From Photobacterium frigidiphilum (GTDB taxonomy: Bacteria > Pseudomonadota > Gammaproteobacteria > Enterobacterales > Vibrionaceae), in assembly GCF_003025615.1 (NCBI RefSeq), contig NZ_PYMJ01000017.1, positions 1 through 64,000 on the forward strand: DNA of 64,000 bases, written 5' to 3'. The position numbers and the translations under genes are program-made. This document shows positions 50,704-60,851 of the stretch, piece by piece; positions within the stretch are counted from its first letter, which is position 1, and each line of letters opens with the position of its first letter. The notes below the pieces were generated by a model. That model searched no databases. It was not told the origin of the DNA and was given only the letters and a program-made list of their open reading frames with translations.

Positions 50704-51153
50704 TTATGATTCATTTGTCATGATTTGATAAAGCTCTTCATCACTTTTAGCCGTTCGTAATTGTTTACAAACCTGCTTATTACTGAGCTTTTCTGCCATG
50801 CTTGAAAGGGTCTTTAAGTGCTCTTTACATTGTGCATCAGGCACGAGTAAAGCAAAAAGAAGATCGACAGGTTGGTTATCGATGGCATCAAATTGAATGG
50901 GATCCTGACACTGAATTAGAATAGCGATAGCTTTATCACTGTTTTGAATTCGACCGTGTGGGATAGCGATACCGTTACCAATTCCTGTACTGCCCATTTT
51001 TTCACGATTTAAAATACATTCAAAAAGAGGCTGTGGATTTTGGTCAAGGTGCTCAGCGGCAATCTCGCTGATAATTTCTAGGGCGCGTTTTTTGCTGGAG
51101 CAGTGAACTGCACTTTTTGTGCAGTCCAGGCTCAATACGTTACTAAGATGCAT
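50704..51153 (-). CDS. ptsN: Nitrogen-PTS EIIA component PtsN
   Basis: A 149-aa EIIA-Ntr protein; His66 in GIGNGIAIPHGR is the phosphoryl acceptor from NPr. In relatives it regulates potassium transport and stress responses. It lies 2 bp after hpf. Confidence 0.95.
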   Translation of the reverse strand: MHLSNVLSLDCTKSAVHCSSKKRALEIISEIAAEHLDQNPQPLFECILNREKMGSTGIGNGIAIPHGRIQNSDKAIAILIQCQDPIQFDAIDNQPVDLLFALLVPDAQCKEHLKTLSSMAEKLSNKQVCKQLRTAKSDEELYQIMTNES

Positions 51154-51155
51154 AA

Positions 51156-51443
51156 TTAGTGACTGTTGAGCTTATCTTTATGTTTGTTTAATTGACGGAC
51201 GAGTTTATCAGTCAATGAGTCTATAGCGGCATACATATTTTCAGAATCCGCTTTTGCGTGGATTTCACCACCATTAATGTGCAAGGTAGCTTCGGCTATT
51301 TGATGTAGTTTATCTACGGTCAAAATCACTTGAACATTATTAATCTTATCGAAAAAGCGTTCTAGCCTGTCAAATTTAGTCGTGACATATTCGCGAAGAG
51401 CTTGAGTAACTTCAACATGGTGCCCAGTGATATTGATTTGCAT
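51156..51443 (-). CDS. hpf: Ribosome hibernation promoting factor HPF
   Basis: A 95-aa short HPF that promotes 100S ribosome dimers in stationary phase. It has the motifs MQINITGHHVEVT, LHINGGEIHAKA and LVRQLNKHKDK. The ATG at 51443 gives the same length as E. coli HPF and proper spacing from AAGGA. Another ATG two codons upstream abuts that site and is rejected. Confidence 0.95.
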   Translation of the reverse strand: MQINITGHHVEVTQALREYVTTKFDRLERFFDKINNVQVILTVDKLHQIAEATLHINGGEIHAKADSENMYAAIDSLTDKLVRQLNKHKDKLNSH

Positions 51444-51469
51444 AGACATCTTCCTTTCGTTATATCTGG

Positions 51470-52984
51470 TTAGATCAGACGTTTTCGTTGGTTAGATGGC
51501 GAAATTCCCAAGGATTCACGGTATTTAGCAATGGTTCTTCTCGCTACCATGATGCCTTGTTCTGCCAATAAAGTCGCAATTTTGCTGTCACTAAGAGGTT
51601 TTGCTTGGTTTTCTGCCGCGACTAACTTCTTAACAAGTGCTCGGATGGCGGTTGATGAACATTCACCCCCGCTATCGGTATTAACATGACTTGAGAAAAA
51701 GTATTTTAATTCGAATATGCCACGCGGTGTATGCATGTACTTTTGCGTAGTAACACGAGAAATCGTTGATTCGTGCATTTCAACGTCGAGCGCAATATCA
51801 TTCAGTACCATCGGCTTCATGGCTTCTTCGCCATACTCAAAGAAATCTTGCTGATGCTCAACAATACAACGAGACACTTTTAAAAGGGTTTCATTTCGGC
51901 TTTCTAAGCTTTTAATTAACCATTTAGCATCTTGTAAATGGGTGCGGATAAATAGGCTATCAGCACTGTTGCGTGTGGTTTTGCTGAGTGCTGCGTATTG
52001 TTGGTTCACTCGAATACGAGGTACGCTATCAGGGTTGATGGTGACTACCCACTTGCCATGATTTTTTATAACAGACACATCAGGAATGACATATTCAGTT
52101 TCTGACGCGATAATACGATTGCCAGGGCGTGGGGCTAAACTATGAATCAGTTGCATCACTGATTTGAGTTCACTCTCTTTTAATTTAGTTTCACGCATCA
52201 ACTGGCGATAATCACGGTTACCCAATAAATCAATATGTTGATTGAGCAAAATTTTCGCTTCAGTTAGCCATGGTGTATCTTCGGGGAACGTTGCAAGCTG
52301 AAGCAGTAGGCATTCTTGCAAATTTCGAGAGGCAACACCTAAAGGGTCAAATTGTTGCACCCGTTTCAGTACGGCTTCAACTTCATCTAACTCAACTTCT
52401 TCATCGCCCATACTTTCAAGAATGTCATCAGCGGAACAGGTCAGGTAACCTCTGTCGTCAACCGCATCAATGATAGCGGTCGCAATGGTTAAATCGGTTT
52501 CTGAGAAAGGCGTTAGGTGAACTTGCCACATCAAATAATCTTGAAGTGATTCCGTTGTTTCACCTTGATAGACGGGCATTTCATCATTAACAGCAATGCC
52601 GGTGCTACCAGTTCCTGAGCTATAAACATCATCCCAAGTTGTATCGACAGGCAGTTCTTCGGGCATTTCACGTTGCTCGATAACTTCTGATGTGTCGAAT
52701 GGTTCAGGTTCTGATTGAATATTGTCTGATGAGTCAGTATCGGTCGGACCTTCTGAATCATTTTGTTCTGAACTCACGGACTCCGTATTTTTATCATTAT
52801 CGGATGAGTCGGAATCTGAATCGTTAGGGTTTTCCTCGAGCTCCAACAAAGGATTGCTGTCCAAAGCTTCTTGGATTTCTTGCTGTAGATCCAAAGTCGA
52901 TAATTGCAACAAACGAATCGCTTGCTGTAATTGTGGCGTCATTGCCAATTGTTGGCCTAGCTTAAGCTGGAGCGAGGTTTTCAT
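51470..52984 (-). CDS. rpoN: RNA polymerase sigma-54 factor RpoN
   Basis: A 504-aa sigma-54. Region I (1-50) is glutamine/leucine rich ([20 protein letters not shown]). An acidic Ser/Asp-rich region II (about 52-110) follows, then the core-binding domain (about 120-310), a helix-turn-helix (about 375-405), and the C-terminal RpoN box [10 protein letters not shown] that reads the -24 element. In vibrios it drives flagellar, nitrogen and biofilm genes. It follows lptB by 53 bp, as in E. coli. Confidence 0.98.
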   Translation of the reverse strand: MKTSLQLKLGQQLAMTPQLQQAIRLLQLSTLDLQQEIQEALDSNPLLELEENPNDSDSDSSDNDKNTESVSSEQNDSEGPTDTDSSDNIQSEPEPFDTSEVIEQREMPEELPVDTTWDDVYSSGTGSTGIAVNDEMPVYQGETTESLQDYLMWQVHLTPFSETDLTIATAIIDAVDDRGYLTCSADDILESMGDEEVELDEVEAVLKRVQQFDPLGVASRNLQECLLLQLATFPEDTPWLTEAKILLNQHIDLLGNRDYRQLMRETKLKESELKSVMQLIHSLAPRPGNRIIASETEYVIPDVSVIKNHGKWVVTINPDSVPRIRVNQQYAALSKTTRNSADSLFIRTHLQDAKWLIKSLESRNETLLKVSRCIVEHQQDFFEYGEEAMKPMVLNDIALDVEMHESTISRVTTQKYMHTPRGIFELKYFFSSHVNTDSGGECSSTAIRALVKKLVAAENQAKPLSDSKIATLLAEQGIMVARRTIAKYRESLGISPSNQRKRLI

Positions 52985-53037
52985 TCGTGTTTATACACCT
53001 TGTTATTATATTTATTGTGCCTGCCATCTATTACTAA

Positions 53038-53763
53038 CTATAGACGGAACTGGTCACCTAGATAAACACGTTTCACATGCTCATCATTCAATACATCTGA
53101 TGGTGTACCATTTGCGATCAAATGACCTTGGCTTACAATATATGCATGCTCACAAACATCCAATGTTTCACGAACGTTATGATCGGTAATCAGTACACCA
53201 AGCCCACGATCGCGTAAATGTTCGATGACTTTCTTGATGTCGATCACAGAGATAGGATCGACACCTGCAAATGGTTCATCAAGCAGAATGAATTTTGGAT
53301 TTGCAGCGAGTGCTCGTGCAATTTCTACGCGGCGGCGTTCACCACCTGATAGCGCCATGCCTAAACTATTGCGGATGTGCTGAATGTTGAATTCATTTAA
53401 TAATTCTTCAAGTTTATCTTGGCGCTGTTGTTTTGTGATTTCTTTACGGGTTTGCAGCACAGCCATTAGGTTGTCGTGAACAGACAAACGACGGAAAATA
53501 GAGGCTTCTTGCGGCAGATATCCAATACCCATGCGAGAACGAGTGTGCATCGGCTGAAGGCTGATGTCAGTACCATCAATCGTAATTTTACCTTCATCAC
53601 GCGCCACTAATCCGACAATCATGTAAAAAGAGGTCGTTTTACCTGCACCGTTTGGTCCAAGTAAGCCAACAATCTTGCCTGATTCCACTTCAAGGCTCAC
53701 GTCTGAAACGACTTTACGTCCGTTATAACTTTTGGCTAAGTTTTCTGCTTTTAGTATTGCCAT
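53038..53763 (-). CDS. lptB: LPS export ATPase LptB
   Basis: A 241-aa ABC ATPase that, with LptFG, pulls lipopolysaccharide from the inner membrane. Walker [10 protein letters not shown] (36-44), signature [15 protein letters not shown] and Walker [14 protein letters not shown] are present. It is encoded with lptA and lptC, which form the periplasmic bridge. Confidence 0.97.
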   Translation of the reverse strand: MAILKAENLAKSYNGRKVVSDVSLEVESGKIVGLLGPNGAGKTTSFYMIVGLVARDEGKITIDGTDISLQPMHTRSRMGIGYLPQEASIFRRLSVHDNLMAVLQTRKEITKQQRQDKLEELLNEFNIQHIRNSLGMALSGGERRRVEIARALAANPKFILLDEPFAGVDPISVIDIKKVIEHLRDRGLGVLITDHNVRETLDVCEHAYIVSQGHLIANGTPSDVLNDEHVKRVYLGDQFRL

Positions 53764-53772
53764 TGCCGCCGC

Positions 53773-54276
53773 TTATTTTTTGTTATTGTTAAGGTTTTTA
53801 GGTTGAAGAATGGTAGTAACACGCTTTTTCTTACCACTTTCAGCAACTAATCTTTGTTCATCTATTTTATAGGTGATGACTTTACCTTGAATCTCGCTGC
53901 CTTCTTGAATCAAAATGGCTTCGTCAGTCATTTTCAAGAAGTCGATAGCTGTTTCATAACGCATTTTTAACGAAGCACCATCGATAGGTTTACCATCATC
54001 CATGATTTGATGGAAGGTTGCTGGCTTACCATAGGCATCGATAGTTTCTTGACCGTCCTGACCATTTGGGCGGGTAATCACGACTTTATCGGCACGAATG
54101 TCGATGCTGCCTTGGCGCAAAATAACATTGCCTGTAAAGGTCACGATGTTTTTTTGGATATCCAATTCTTGGTTATCAGAGTCGATATAAATTGGTTGCT
54201 CTGTATCGTTGCTTAATGCCCAGCTTGGTGTGCTTAAACACAGAAACAGCAGAGTGCTAATTTTGTAAAGCTTCAT
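53773..54276 (-). CDS. lptA: LPS transport periplasmic protein LptA
   Basis: A 167-aa periplasmic protein with a signal peptide (ISTLLFLCLSTPSWA) and an OstA-type beta-jellyroll (QELDIQKNIVTFTGNVILRQG). It oligomerises to bridge LptC and LptD. It overlaps the end of lptC by 20 bp. Confidence 0.95.
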   Translation of the reverse strand: MKLYKISTLLFLCLSTPSWALSNDTEQPIYIDSDNQELDIQKNIVTFTGNVILRQGSIDIRADKVVITRPNGQDGQETIDAYGKPATFHQIMDDGKPIDGASLKMRYETAIDFLKMTDEAILIQEGSEIQGKVITYKIDEQRLVAESGKKKRVTTILQPKNLNNNKK

Positions 54277-54820
54277 ATCTACCTTTCACATTATTCAATA
54301 AGGTTGCCACGCTTCGGTCCATATTACCTTTCATTCCTGTGCCTTCATTTTGGAAGCCAGTGCCAGTAATAACAACGTGATCTGCGGTATCAAAATCTTT
54401 GGTGACCAAATCCAGTCGTAAAGTATCTGTTTGCATAACTTTCATGATGGATTCTGGTAATAAGTTAAATATACGTACATTACCCGTCATTTGAAGGACT
54501 TGGTCTTTATCTAGTTTGGCGGTATTTGAACTGATTCGCCACTCTGTATTTTCACCATCGCGATATACCCATAATACGGGCTTATCAAAATCGGTATCAC
54601 CACTCACACTAAAGTGTTCTAAATAATCAGAATCAATTTGGTAACTACGCATGCCTGATTCATTAAACGCGGTATTGGTAACAATACTACCCGTAAATAA
54701 TGGTTTTTCCGTATCAGGCTCAACTTGAATATCATCTTTCCATCGATTTTCAAGCAAGTAGTAGCCAAACCATGCACAAATCACAATAAGTAGTGCACAG
54801 AATAGCCGTTGTAACGTCAT
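54257..54820 (-). CDS. lptC: LPS export protein LptC
   Basis: A 187-aa bitopic protein with an N-terminal membrane helix (about 5-24) and a periplasmic beta-jellyroll, with blocks such as LQMTGNVRIFNL. It receives LPS from LptFG and passes it to LptA. It overlaps kdsC by 4 bp and lptA by 20 bp, so the three are co-translated. Confidence 0.94.
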   Translation of the reverse strand: MTLQRLFCALLIVICAWFGYYLLENRWKDDIQVEPDTEKPLFTGSIVTNTAFNESGMRSYQIDSDYLEHFSVSGDTDFDKPVLWVYRDGENTEWRISSNTAKLDKDQVLQMTGNVRIFNLLPESIMKVMQTDTLRLDLVTKDFDTADHVVITGTGFQNEGTGMKGNMDRSVATLLNNVKGRYEALQN

Positions 54821-55374
54821 ATACTTAGCCCTTTATGCTCGTCTAATTCCCCTCGAGCTTCAAGAATAAGATCGCAAACTTCACGTACTGCACCGCAACC
54901 GCCTTGAATGCGAGTGACAAAGTCAGCACGCTGAGCCAGAAGTGGATGGCCATCAGCAACACAAACGGATAAGCCAATTTTTTCCATTACCGGCCAATCA
55001 ATTAAATCGTCGCCAATATAGGCTGTATGTTCAGCATCAATGTTGAGGTTTGCGATAATATCGTTATAAGCCGAAATTTTATTATCTTGCCCTTGATAGA
55101 TGTGTTTGATTCCCAATGCGGTCATACGATTTTCTACAATCGCAGATTGACGACCTGTAATGATCGCAATTTCAATACCTGCATTCATAAGGGACTTAAT
55201 GCCATAGCCGTCACGGGTATGAAACGTTTTTAATTCTTCACCATCATTACCCATGTAAATACGACCATCTGAAAACACACCATCAACATCACAAATTAAT
55301 AAACGAATGTTTTTCGCTTTTTGATAGTTGGTTAAGCATACCGGACCATAAATTGTATCTACTTGATCTGTCAT
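54817..55374 (-). CDS. kdsC: KDO-8-phosphate phosphatase KdsC
   Basis: A 185-aa HAD hydrolase without a large cap. The nucleophile motif CDVDGVFSDG has Asp29 and Asp31; TGRQSAIVENR and GDDLIDWPVM follow. It releases KDO for the LPS inner core. It shares one base with the kdsD stop. Confidence 0.96.
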   Translation of the reverse strand: MTDQVDTIYGPVCLTNYQKAKNIRLLICDVDGVFSDGRIYMGNDGEELKTFHTRDGYGIKSLMNAGIEIAIITGRQSAIVENRMTALGIKHIYQGQDNKISAYNDIIANLNIDAEHTAYIGDDLIDWPVMEKIGLSVCVADGHPLLAQRADFVTRIQGGCGAVREVCDLILEARGELDEHKGLSI

Positions 55375-56345
55375 TACATAACTCCGGCTTTTAATAAATC
55401 ATGCATATTTAATGCACCCACTAATTGGCCATTTTCAGTGATAAGCAATCCATTGATTTTGTTATCTTCCATCAATTTTAAGCCTTCTGCTGCTAACACA
55501 TTTGCTTCAATGGTTGATGGGTTGCGTCCCATCACATCACCAATCGCTGTATTATGAATGTCTACGCGCTTATCCAGTAAGCGACGTAAATCACCATCAG
55601 TGAAAATACCCGTAAGTTGCTGCTCACTATTGACCACTGCCGTCATGCCTAAGCCTTTACGTGATACTTCAAGTAGGGCGTCTTTGATGGTGGCAGCTTC
55701 ATCAATAATAGGAAGCAAGTCGCCAGTGTGCATAACATCAGCAATACGCAGAAGTAATTTACGGCCTAAAGCACCACCAGGATGTGATAATGCAAAATCA
55801 TTAGCAGTAAAGCCACGCGCTTCCATTAGTGCGATTGCCAAGGCATCACCCATTGCTAAGGTTGCCGTTGTACTGGATGTAGGTGCTAAATTCAGTGGAC
55901 AAGCTTCTGCAGCAACAGTGATCTGCAAATGGACTTGCGAGAACTTTGCCATGCTTGATTCTGGTTTGCCCGTTACGCTGATCAATGGAATGCCAAGGCG
56001 TTTTATAACGGGTAGTAGTGATAAAATTTCACCGGCTTCGCCAGAATTTGAGATTGCTAGAACGACATCCCCTTTCTCAATCATACCAAGATCACCATGG
56101 CTGGCTTCACCAGGGTGAACGAAGAAAGAAGGGGTGCCAGTACTTGCTAGCGTAGCGGCGATCTTATTGCCGATATGACCCGATTTTCCCATTCCCATGA
56201 CGATGACTTTGCCGTGACTACTTAAAATGAGTTCACAAGCCTGAGTAAAACAGCCATTAATGTATTGGGATATCTGCTGTAATGCAGCAATTTCAATTTC
56301 TAAAACTTTACGGCCATGGGCGCAAAAATCAAACTTCTCTGACAT
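55374..56345 (-). CDS. kdsD: D-arabinose 5-phosphate isomerase KdsD
   Basis: A 323-aa enzyme making arabinose-5-phosphate from ribulose-5-phosphate for KDO. A SIS sugar isomerase domain (about 40-185, MGMGKSGHIGNKIAATLAST) is followed by two CBS domains (about 205-320). It starts behind GGAG, 12 bp after yrbG. Confidence 0.96.
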   Translation of the reverse strand: MSEKFDFCAHGRKVLEIEIAALQQISQYINGCFTQACELILSSHGKVIVMGMGKSGHIGNKIAATLASTGTPSFFVHPGEASHGDLGMIEKGDVVLAISNSGEAGEILSLLPVIKRLGIPLISVTGKPESSMAKFSQVHLQITVAAEACPLNLAPTSSTTATLAMGDALAIALMEARGFTANDFALSHPGGALGRKLLLRIADVMHTGDLLPIIDEAATIKDALLEVSRKGLGMTAVVNSEQQLTGIFTDGDLRRLLDKRVDIHNTAIGDVMGRNPSTIEANVLAAEGLKLMEDNKINGLLITENGQLVGALNMHDLLKAGVM

Positions 56346-56357
56346 GGGGAATCTCCG

Positions 56358-57323
56358 TTAGGCTGCCATCGTATAAAAAAGGTGGAACTGATAAGCCATG
56401 AAGCAGCAAACAAGGATACCACCTTCTACACGATTGATTCTACGACGCTTACCAAGTGCCATTAAGAGTAATAAAACCGATAAACCTAACATAACGTAAA
56501 AATCACGCCCCATCGCGAGTGGGCTGATGACTGATGGATTAATTAAGCCAGGAATACCCATTACGGCGAGTATATTGAATACGTTTGAGCCAATAATATT
56601 ACCGACCGCCATATCATCTTCACCTTTGAAGATACTGGCAATGGAAGCCGCTAGTTCAGGTAAACTGGTGCCAATCGCGATAATAGTGAGCCCGATAAGA
56701 AGATCACTCATGCCGAAATGCTTCGCAATGGTGACGGCCGAATCAACCAGTATGCTTGCAGCATAAGGTAACAGTATAATACCAACAACAACCCAAATGA
56801 TGGCTGCTTTGTTGCTCACGCCTGTTGGGATTTCTGATTCTTGCTCTTCAGCTAGTGGGTCGCCAATGTCTTTAGCATTACGGCTGATTTTTAGCATTAC
56901 GAGTAAAAACATGATGAAAAGTACGACAAGCAGCACACCTTCCATAAAGCCTAGGTAGTTATCCCATAGCAAGAAACCGGCAATGAGCGTAACACCAAGC
57001 ATAAGGGGTAATTCGCGACGAATAATAATGGAGCTAATCGAAAGCGGTTTTATTAAAGCGGTAATACCAATAATAAGGGCAATATTGGCGATATTAGAGC
57101 CCAGTACGTTACCGACTGCTGTATCGGTTTTACCGGCAAGTGCTGCTGTTGCAGACACCATCATTTCTGGGGCTGAAGAGCCCATGGCAAGAATAGTCAT
57201 GCCTATAACAAGCGGTGCAATACCGAAGTTTCTTGCTAGCGCTGCCGCACCAAACACGAGTCGATCTGCACTCCATACAAGTAAGGCTAAACCGATACAT
57301 AGCAACACAATAGCTTCGAGCAT
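56358..57323 (-). CDS. yrbG: Ca2+/Na+ (K+) antiporter YrbG
   Basis: A 321-aa cation/Ca2+ exchanger (CaCA family) with two inverted halves, each with an alpha repeat: GMTILAMGSSAPEMMVSATA (about 43-62) and GLTIIAIGTSLPELAASIAS (about 215-234). It has ten membrane helices. It is the first gene of the kds-lpt-rpoN operon, as in E. coli. Its physiological ion is not settled even there. Confidence 0.94.
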   Translation of the reverse strand: MLEAIVLLCIGLALLVWSADRLVFGAAALARNFGIAPLVIGMTILAMGSSAPEMMVSATAALAGKTDTAVGNVLGSNIANIALIIGITALIKPLSISSIIIRRELPLMLGVTLIAGFLLWDNYLGFMEGVLLVVLFIMFLLVMLKISRNAKDIGDPLAEEQESEIPTGVSNKAAIIWVVVGIILLPYAASILVDSAVTIAKHFGMSDLLIGLTIIAIGTSLPELAASIASIFKGEDDMAVGNIIGSNVFNILAVMGIPGLINPSVISPLAMGRDFYVMLGLSVLLLLMALGKRRRINRVEGGILVCCFMAYQFHLFYTMAA

Positions 57324-57814
57324 TCTTATCCCTTTATTTTTTTATTACGCTTTGCGATTAATTTAAACGTTAACGAATGAATTTTACATATTATTAGGGC
57401 AATTTTGACGGGAAGCTTAGCAAAAGGGAAGCGATAGTCGTGACTAATTGCTGTCACTAATGGCTATTTCTCTTATAGGCCTGAATTGATTGTCTAATTA
57501 CCACCTTAAAAACGATCGAGTAAGCCATATAGATAAAGGCATGCTACCATCATTAAAACAGCGTGCAAAATTGAGGCGGTATTTATTATTACTATAAATG
57601 ACAGCCAAGAAGTGACCGTTAATTGGTTATTGTGACTAGCTAAACTCCCACAATGAGAGCGATAGCGATGAAATGACAATAAACTAACCTCTATCACCTT
57701 GAGTTGGTTGCATAAAGTACCTATCATTTATAGTCGATTGTAAAAAACACAATTTTTCAAAGTGATGCGTCTAAACATGTAAGTGCAGAGACGGAATAAC
57801 TAAACAGGGCGGGT
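57324..57814. other. Divergent spacer between yrbG and mlaF, with one weak small ORF
   Basis: This 491-bp spacer must hold the promoters of both operons, but no convincing -35/-10 pair could be fixed. A minus-strand frame at 57506-57727 could encode 73 aa, with a hydrophobic segment (SWLSFIVIINTASILHAVLM). A TTG start behind GAGG would give about 55 aa. I do not recognise it and rate it as probably non-coding. Confidence 0.3.
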
Positions 57815-58630
57815 ATGGAATCGAGTGAAACATTAGTATCAATTAAAAATGTATCGTTTTCTCGTGGAGGCCGAAAAATTTTTGATGATGTCAGCTTAGA
57901 CGTACCTAAAGGTAAAGTGACGGCGATCATGGGACCTTCAGGGATCGGTAAAACGACATTATTACGCTTGATCGGTGGCCAGATTGATCCCGACCACGGT
58001 GAGATATGGTTTGATCAAGTTAACGTTCCTCAGTTAAAACGTGCACAGCTTTATCAAGTAAGAAAGCGTATGAGCATGTTGTTTCAATCGGGTGCGCTAT
58101 TCACTGACATGACCGTATTTGATAACGTAGCCTTCCCATTAAGAGAACATACTGATTTACCGGAAGACCTATTAGATACGTTAGTATTACTTAAGCTGGA
58201 AGCGGTAGGGCTGCGTGGTGCCGCAAATCTTATGCCAAATGAGTTATCAGGTGGTATGGCACGCAGAGCGGCATTAGCGCGGGCAATTGCACTTGATCCC
58301 GATTTAATGATGTACGACGAACCGTTTGTGGGCCAAGATCCTATAACTATGGGAGTATTGGTTAAATTGATTAGCAGTTTAAATCAAGCATTAGGTATTA
58401 CCTCTGTGATCGTATCGCACGATGTACCTGAAGTAATGAGTATTGCCGATAAAGTTTATTTATTATCTGGCGGTAAAGTTATCGGTAGTGGTACGCCTGA
58501 TGAATTACGAGCAAATACTGATGAACGTGTGCGTCAGTTTTTAGATGGTGATGCTGATGGACCAGTTCCTTTTCAGTATCCAGCTCGAGCACTAGAACAA
58601 GATTTGTTTGCAAAAAGACCATCAAAATAG
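57815..58630 (+). CDS. mlaF: Phospholipid transport ATPase MlaF
   Basis: A 271-aa ABC ATPase of the MlaFEDB inner-membrane complex, which handles phospholipid traffic to keep the outer membrane asymmetric. Walker A GPSGIGKTT (40-48), signature LSGGMARRAALARAI and Walker B LMMYDEPFVGQDP are present. The start follows AGGGCGGG. It is followed by an unusual 218-bp gap before mlaE. Confidence 0.96.
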   Translation: MESSETLVSIKNVSFSRGGRKIFDDVSLDVPKGKVTAIMGPSGIGKTTLLRLIGGQIDPDHGEIWFDQVNVPQLKRAQLYQVRKRMSMLFQSGALFTDMTVFDNVAFPLREHTDLPEDLLDTLVLLKLEAVGLRGAANLMPNELSGGMARRAALARAIALDPDLMMYDEPFVGQDPITMGVLVKLISSLNQALGITSVIVSHDVPEVMSIADKVYLLSGGKVIGSGTPDELRANTDERVRQFLDGDADGPVPFQYPARALEQDLFAKRPSK

Positions 58631-58819
58631 CGATTAAGAATAAAGATATATAACAATAATCACAAGACTATTCTAGATAAGTAAATGGTCTGGTTTTTTC
58701 ATCGGAAAATAGTCAATAACGAGATAGTCATTGAATTAACGAGTGGATCTCATTGTTAAATTTCTAACGTTATTTTGGTTATGTTAACCGACAAGGCTGA
58801 GTCAGATACTTGTCTAGAT

Positions 58820-58828
58820 TGGTATAAT
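58820..58828 (+). promoter_or_regulatory. Extended -10 promoter candidate upstream of mlaE
   Basis: TGGTATAAT is a perfect extended -10 (TGnTATAAT), 20 bp before the mlaE ATG, in the 218-bp mlaF-mlaE gap. No good -35 is visible, as is common for extended -10 promoters. The leader would be about 14 nt and still include GGGAAAGG as ribosome site. Confidence 0.55.
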
Positions 58829-58848
58829 AGGGAAAGGCAGTTTTAATT

Positions 58849-59631
58849 ATGCTCATTGACTTTATTGCGAGCGTCGGACGTCAAGGGATTGAAAAGTTTC
58901 AGACTATCGGTCGCGCAACATTATTACTGTACGGCGCGCTAGTTAGTAAACCGCAACCGAAAAAAATGTTTCCACTGTTGATGAAGCAATTGTATTCAGT
59001 GGGTGTTTTATCTATCGCCATTATTATGGTATCAGGCTTATTTATTGGCATGGTACTTAGCCTGCAGGGCTATATTGTTTTAGTGGATTTTGGGGCCGAA
59101 ACAAGTTTAGGCCAAATGGTCGCATTGTCATTGTTACGGGAACTCGGTCCTGTTGTGACGGCATTACTTTTCGCGGGTAGAGCAGGTTCTGCATTAACCG
59201 CCGAAATTGGCTTAATGAAAGCAACGGAACAATTGTCCAGCATGGAAATGATGGCGGTTGATCCCCTGCGGCGAGTGATTGCACCACGTTTTTGGGCGGG
59301 AGTTATTTCCATGCCCTTACTGGCGATGATGTTTAGCGCCGTTGGTATTTGGGGGGGACAGCTTGTTGGCGTTGATTGGAAAGGCATTGACTACGGAAGT
59401 TTTTGGTCTGTTATGCAAGCTTCTGTAGAGCTAGGGGAAGATATTGGCAATAGCCTCATTAAGTCTGTGGTCTTTGCTATTACCATTACATGGATTGCAG
59501 TATTCAATGGTTATGATGCTGTTCCTACCTCTGAAGGGATTAGTCGAGCGACCACACGAACCGTGGTTAATGCATCATTAGCAGTACTAGGGCTAGATTT
59601 TGTTCTGACAGCCTTAATGTTTGGTAATTAA
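58849..59631 (+). CDS. mlaE: Phospholipid transport permease MlaE
   Basis: A 260-aa permease with five to six membrane helices and the MlaE family core [20 protein letters not shown] followed by [20 protein letters not shown]. It forms a dimer under the MlaD ring. A G7 run at 59351-59357 encodes WGG. An 88-bp gap separates it from mlaD, longer than in E. coli. Confidence 0.95.
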   Translation: MLIDFIASVGRQGIEKFQTIGRATLLLYGALVSKPQPKKMFPLLMKQLYSVGVLSIAIIMVSGLFIGMVLSLQGYIVLVDFGAETSLGQMVALSLLRELGPVVTALLFAGRAGSALTAEIGLMKATEQLSSMEMMAVDPLRRVIAPRFWAGVISMPLLAMMFSAVGIWGGQLVGVDWKGIDYGSFWSVMQASVELGEDIGNSLIKSVVFAITITWIAVFNGYDAVPTSEGISRATTRTVVNASLAVLGLDFVLTALMFGN

Positions 59632-59719
59632 CATAAATAGAAATATTCTTACTGCATACACCGCAAAATATTAACGCGTTTAAGGTGTGCTGTTATTAAT
59701 GGATGTTGGGAATAAACGG

Positions 59720-60199
59720 ATGCATCAAAATAAAAAATTAGAATTATGGGTAGGCACATTTCTCATGGCAGGTATTGCCGCGTTACTTGTGCTGGTTTTT
59801 AAAGTGGCAGATGTACAGAACATCGGTACGAATGATACGTACACCTTGAAGGCGCATTTCGATAATATTGGCGGGTTAAAAGTTCGTTCCCCTATAAAAG
59901 TCGGTGGTGTTTCGGTTGGGCGTATTATCGATATTAGCCTCGATACCGAAAGTTTTACGCCTGTTGTGACAATGGCGATTGAGAAAAAATACGGGTATTT
60001 TCCTGAAACCAGTTCTGCGGCTATTTTGACGGCAGGCTTATTGGGTGAGCAATACTTAGGTATAAGCCCTGGTTTTATCGATGATGATATTGAGATGCTA
60101 CATGACGGCGATTTATTGGAAGATACGAAATCAGCCTTAGTTTTAGAAGATATGATTGGTCAAGTGCTGTATAGCATTGGCGGCGATAGTGATAAGTAG
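59720..60199 (+). CDS. mlaD: Phospholipid-binding MCE protein MlaD
   Basis: A 159-aa protein with an N-terminal membrane helix (about 9-28) and one MCE domain (about 38-117, FDNIGGLKVRSPIKVGGVSV) that forms a hexameric ring. The C-terminal helix LVLEDMIGQVLYSIGG lines the pore. It ends soon after, so the tail is shorter than the 183-aa E. coli protein. ATG 59720 aligns with E. coli MlaD and has GGGA upstream; an earlier in-frame start is rejected. Confidence 0.95.
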   Translation: MHQNKKLELWVGTFLMAGIAALLVLVFKVADVQNIGTNDTYTLKAHFDNIGGLKVRSPIKVGGVSVGRIIDISLDTESFTPVVTMAIEKKYGYFPETSSAAILTAGLLGEQYLGISPGFIDDDIEMLHDGDLLEDTKSALVLEDMIGQVLYSIGGDSDK

Positions 60200-60206
60200 G
60201 TAGATA

Positions 60207-60851
60207 ATGAAATTGATTCGATATTTTTTATTTTGTTTAGCATCATTGCCATTGTTTGCTAGCGCTGCAACGGTTGATGCCACGAACCCCTATACGATGA
60301 TGGCGATAGTTTCTCAGACAACGTTTGATCGTCTGAAGGCAGAGCAGGGAAAAATCCAAGCCAACCCAGACTATTTACGAACTGTCGTTAAAGAAGAGCT
60401 ATTGCCTTACATTAATACGCGTTATGCCGCGTATAAAGTCTTAGGCCCTCAACTTAAGAAGACCACGAAAGAGCAGCGTAATGACTTTGTTGATGCGTTT
60501 ACTGATTATCTGGTGGCTTCTTATGCACAAGTGTTAACGCAATATACCAATCAAGATATAAAAATAGAGCCACCGAAAGCCATTCCAGCGGATCGTACTA
60601 TCGTTTCTGTGCGTATTGATATTGTTGATACGAAACGCCCACCTATTCGTTTAGATTTTAAATTACGTAAAAATAAAAAAACCAAAGAATGGCAGGGTTT
60701 TGACATGGTGGCTGAAGGCGTCAGTATGATATCAACCAAGAAAAGTGAGTGGAGTGGTCAACTTCGTACCGAAGGTGTTGATGTTGTAACACAAAATTTG
60801 ATAACCCTTGCAGCTAAACCAATTCGCCGTGAGGCGAGTGCGAATGAATAA
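60207..60851 (+). CDS. mlaC: Periplasmic phospholipid carrier MlaC
   Basis: A 214-aa periplasmic protein with signal peptide YFLFCLASLPLFASA and a Ttg2D/MlaC fold; the blocks FVDAFTDYLVASYAQVL and WQGFDMVAEGVSMI are typical. It shuttles lipid between MlaA in the outer membrane and MlaFEDB. It lies 7 bp after mlaD and overlaps mlaB by 8 bp. Confidence 0.95.
   Translation: MKLIRYFLFCLASLPLFASAATVDATNPYTMMAIVSQTTFDRLKAEQGKIQANPDYLRTVVKEELLPYINTRYAAYKVLGPQLKKTTKEQRNDFVDAFTDYLVASYAQVLTQYTNQDIKIEPPKAIPADRTIVSVRIDIVDTKRPPIRLDFKLRKNKKTKEWQGFDMVAEGVSMISTKKSEWSGQLRTEGVDVVTQNLITLAAKPIRREASANE

Noticed and set aside
55558..56118. A 186-aa plus-strand open frame
   Set aside because: It is antisense to kdsD, with no ribosome site and no recognisable domain.
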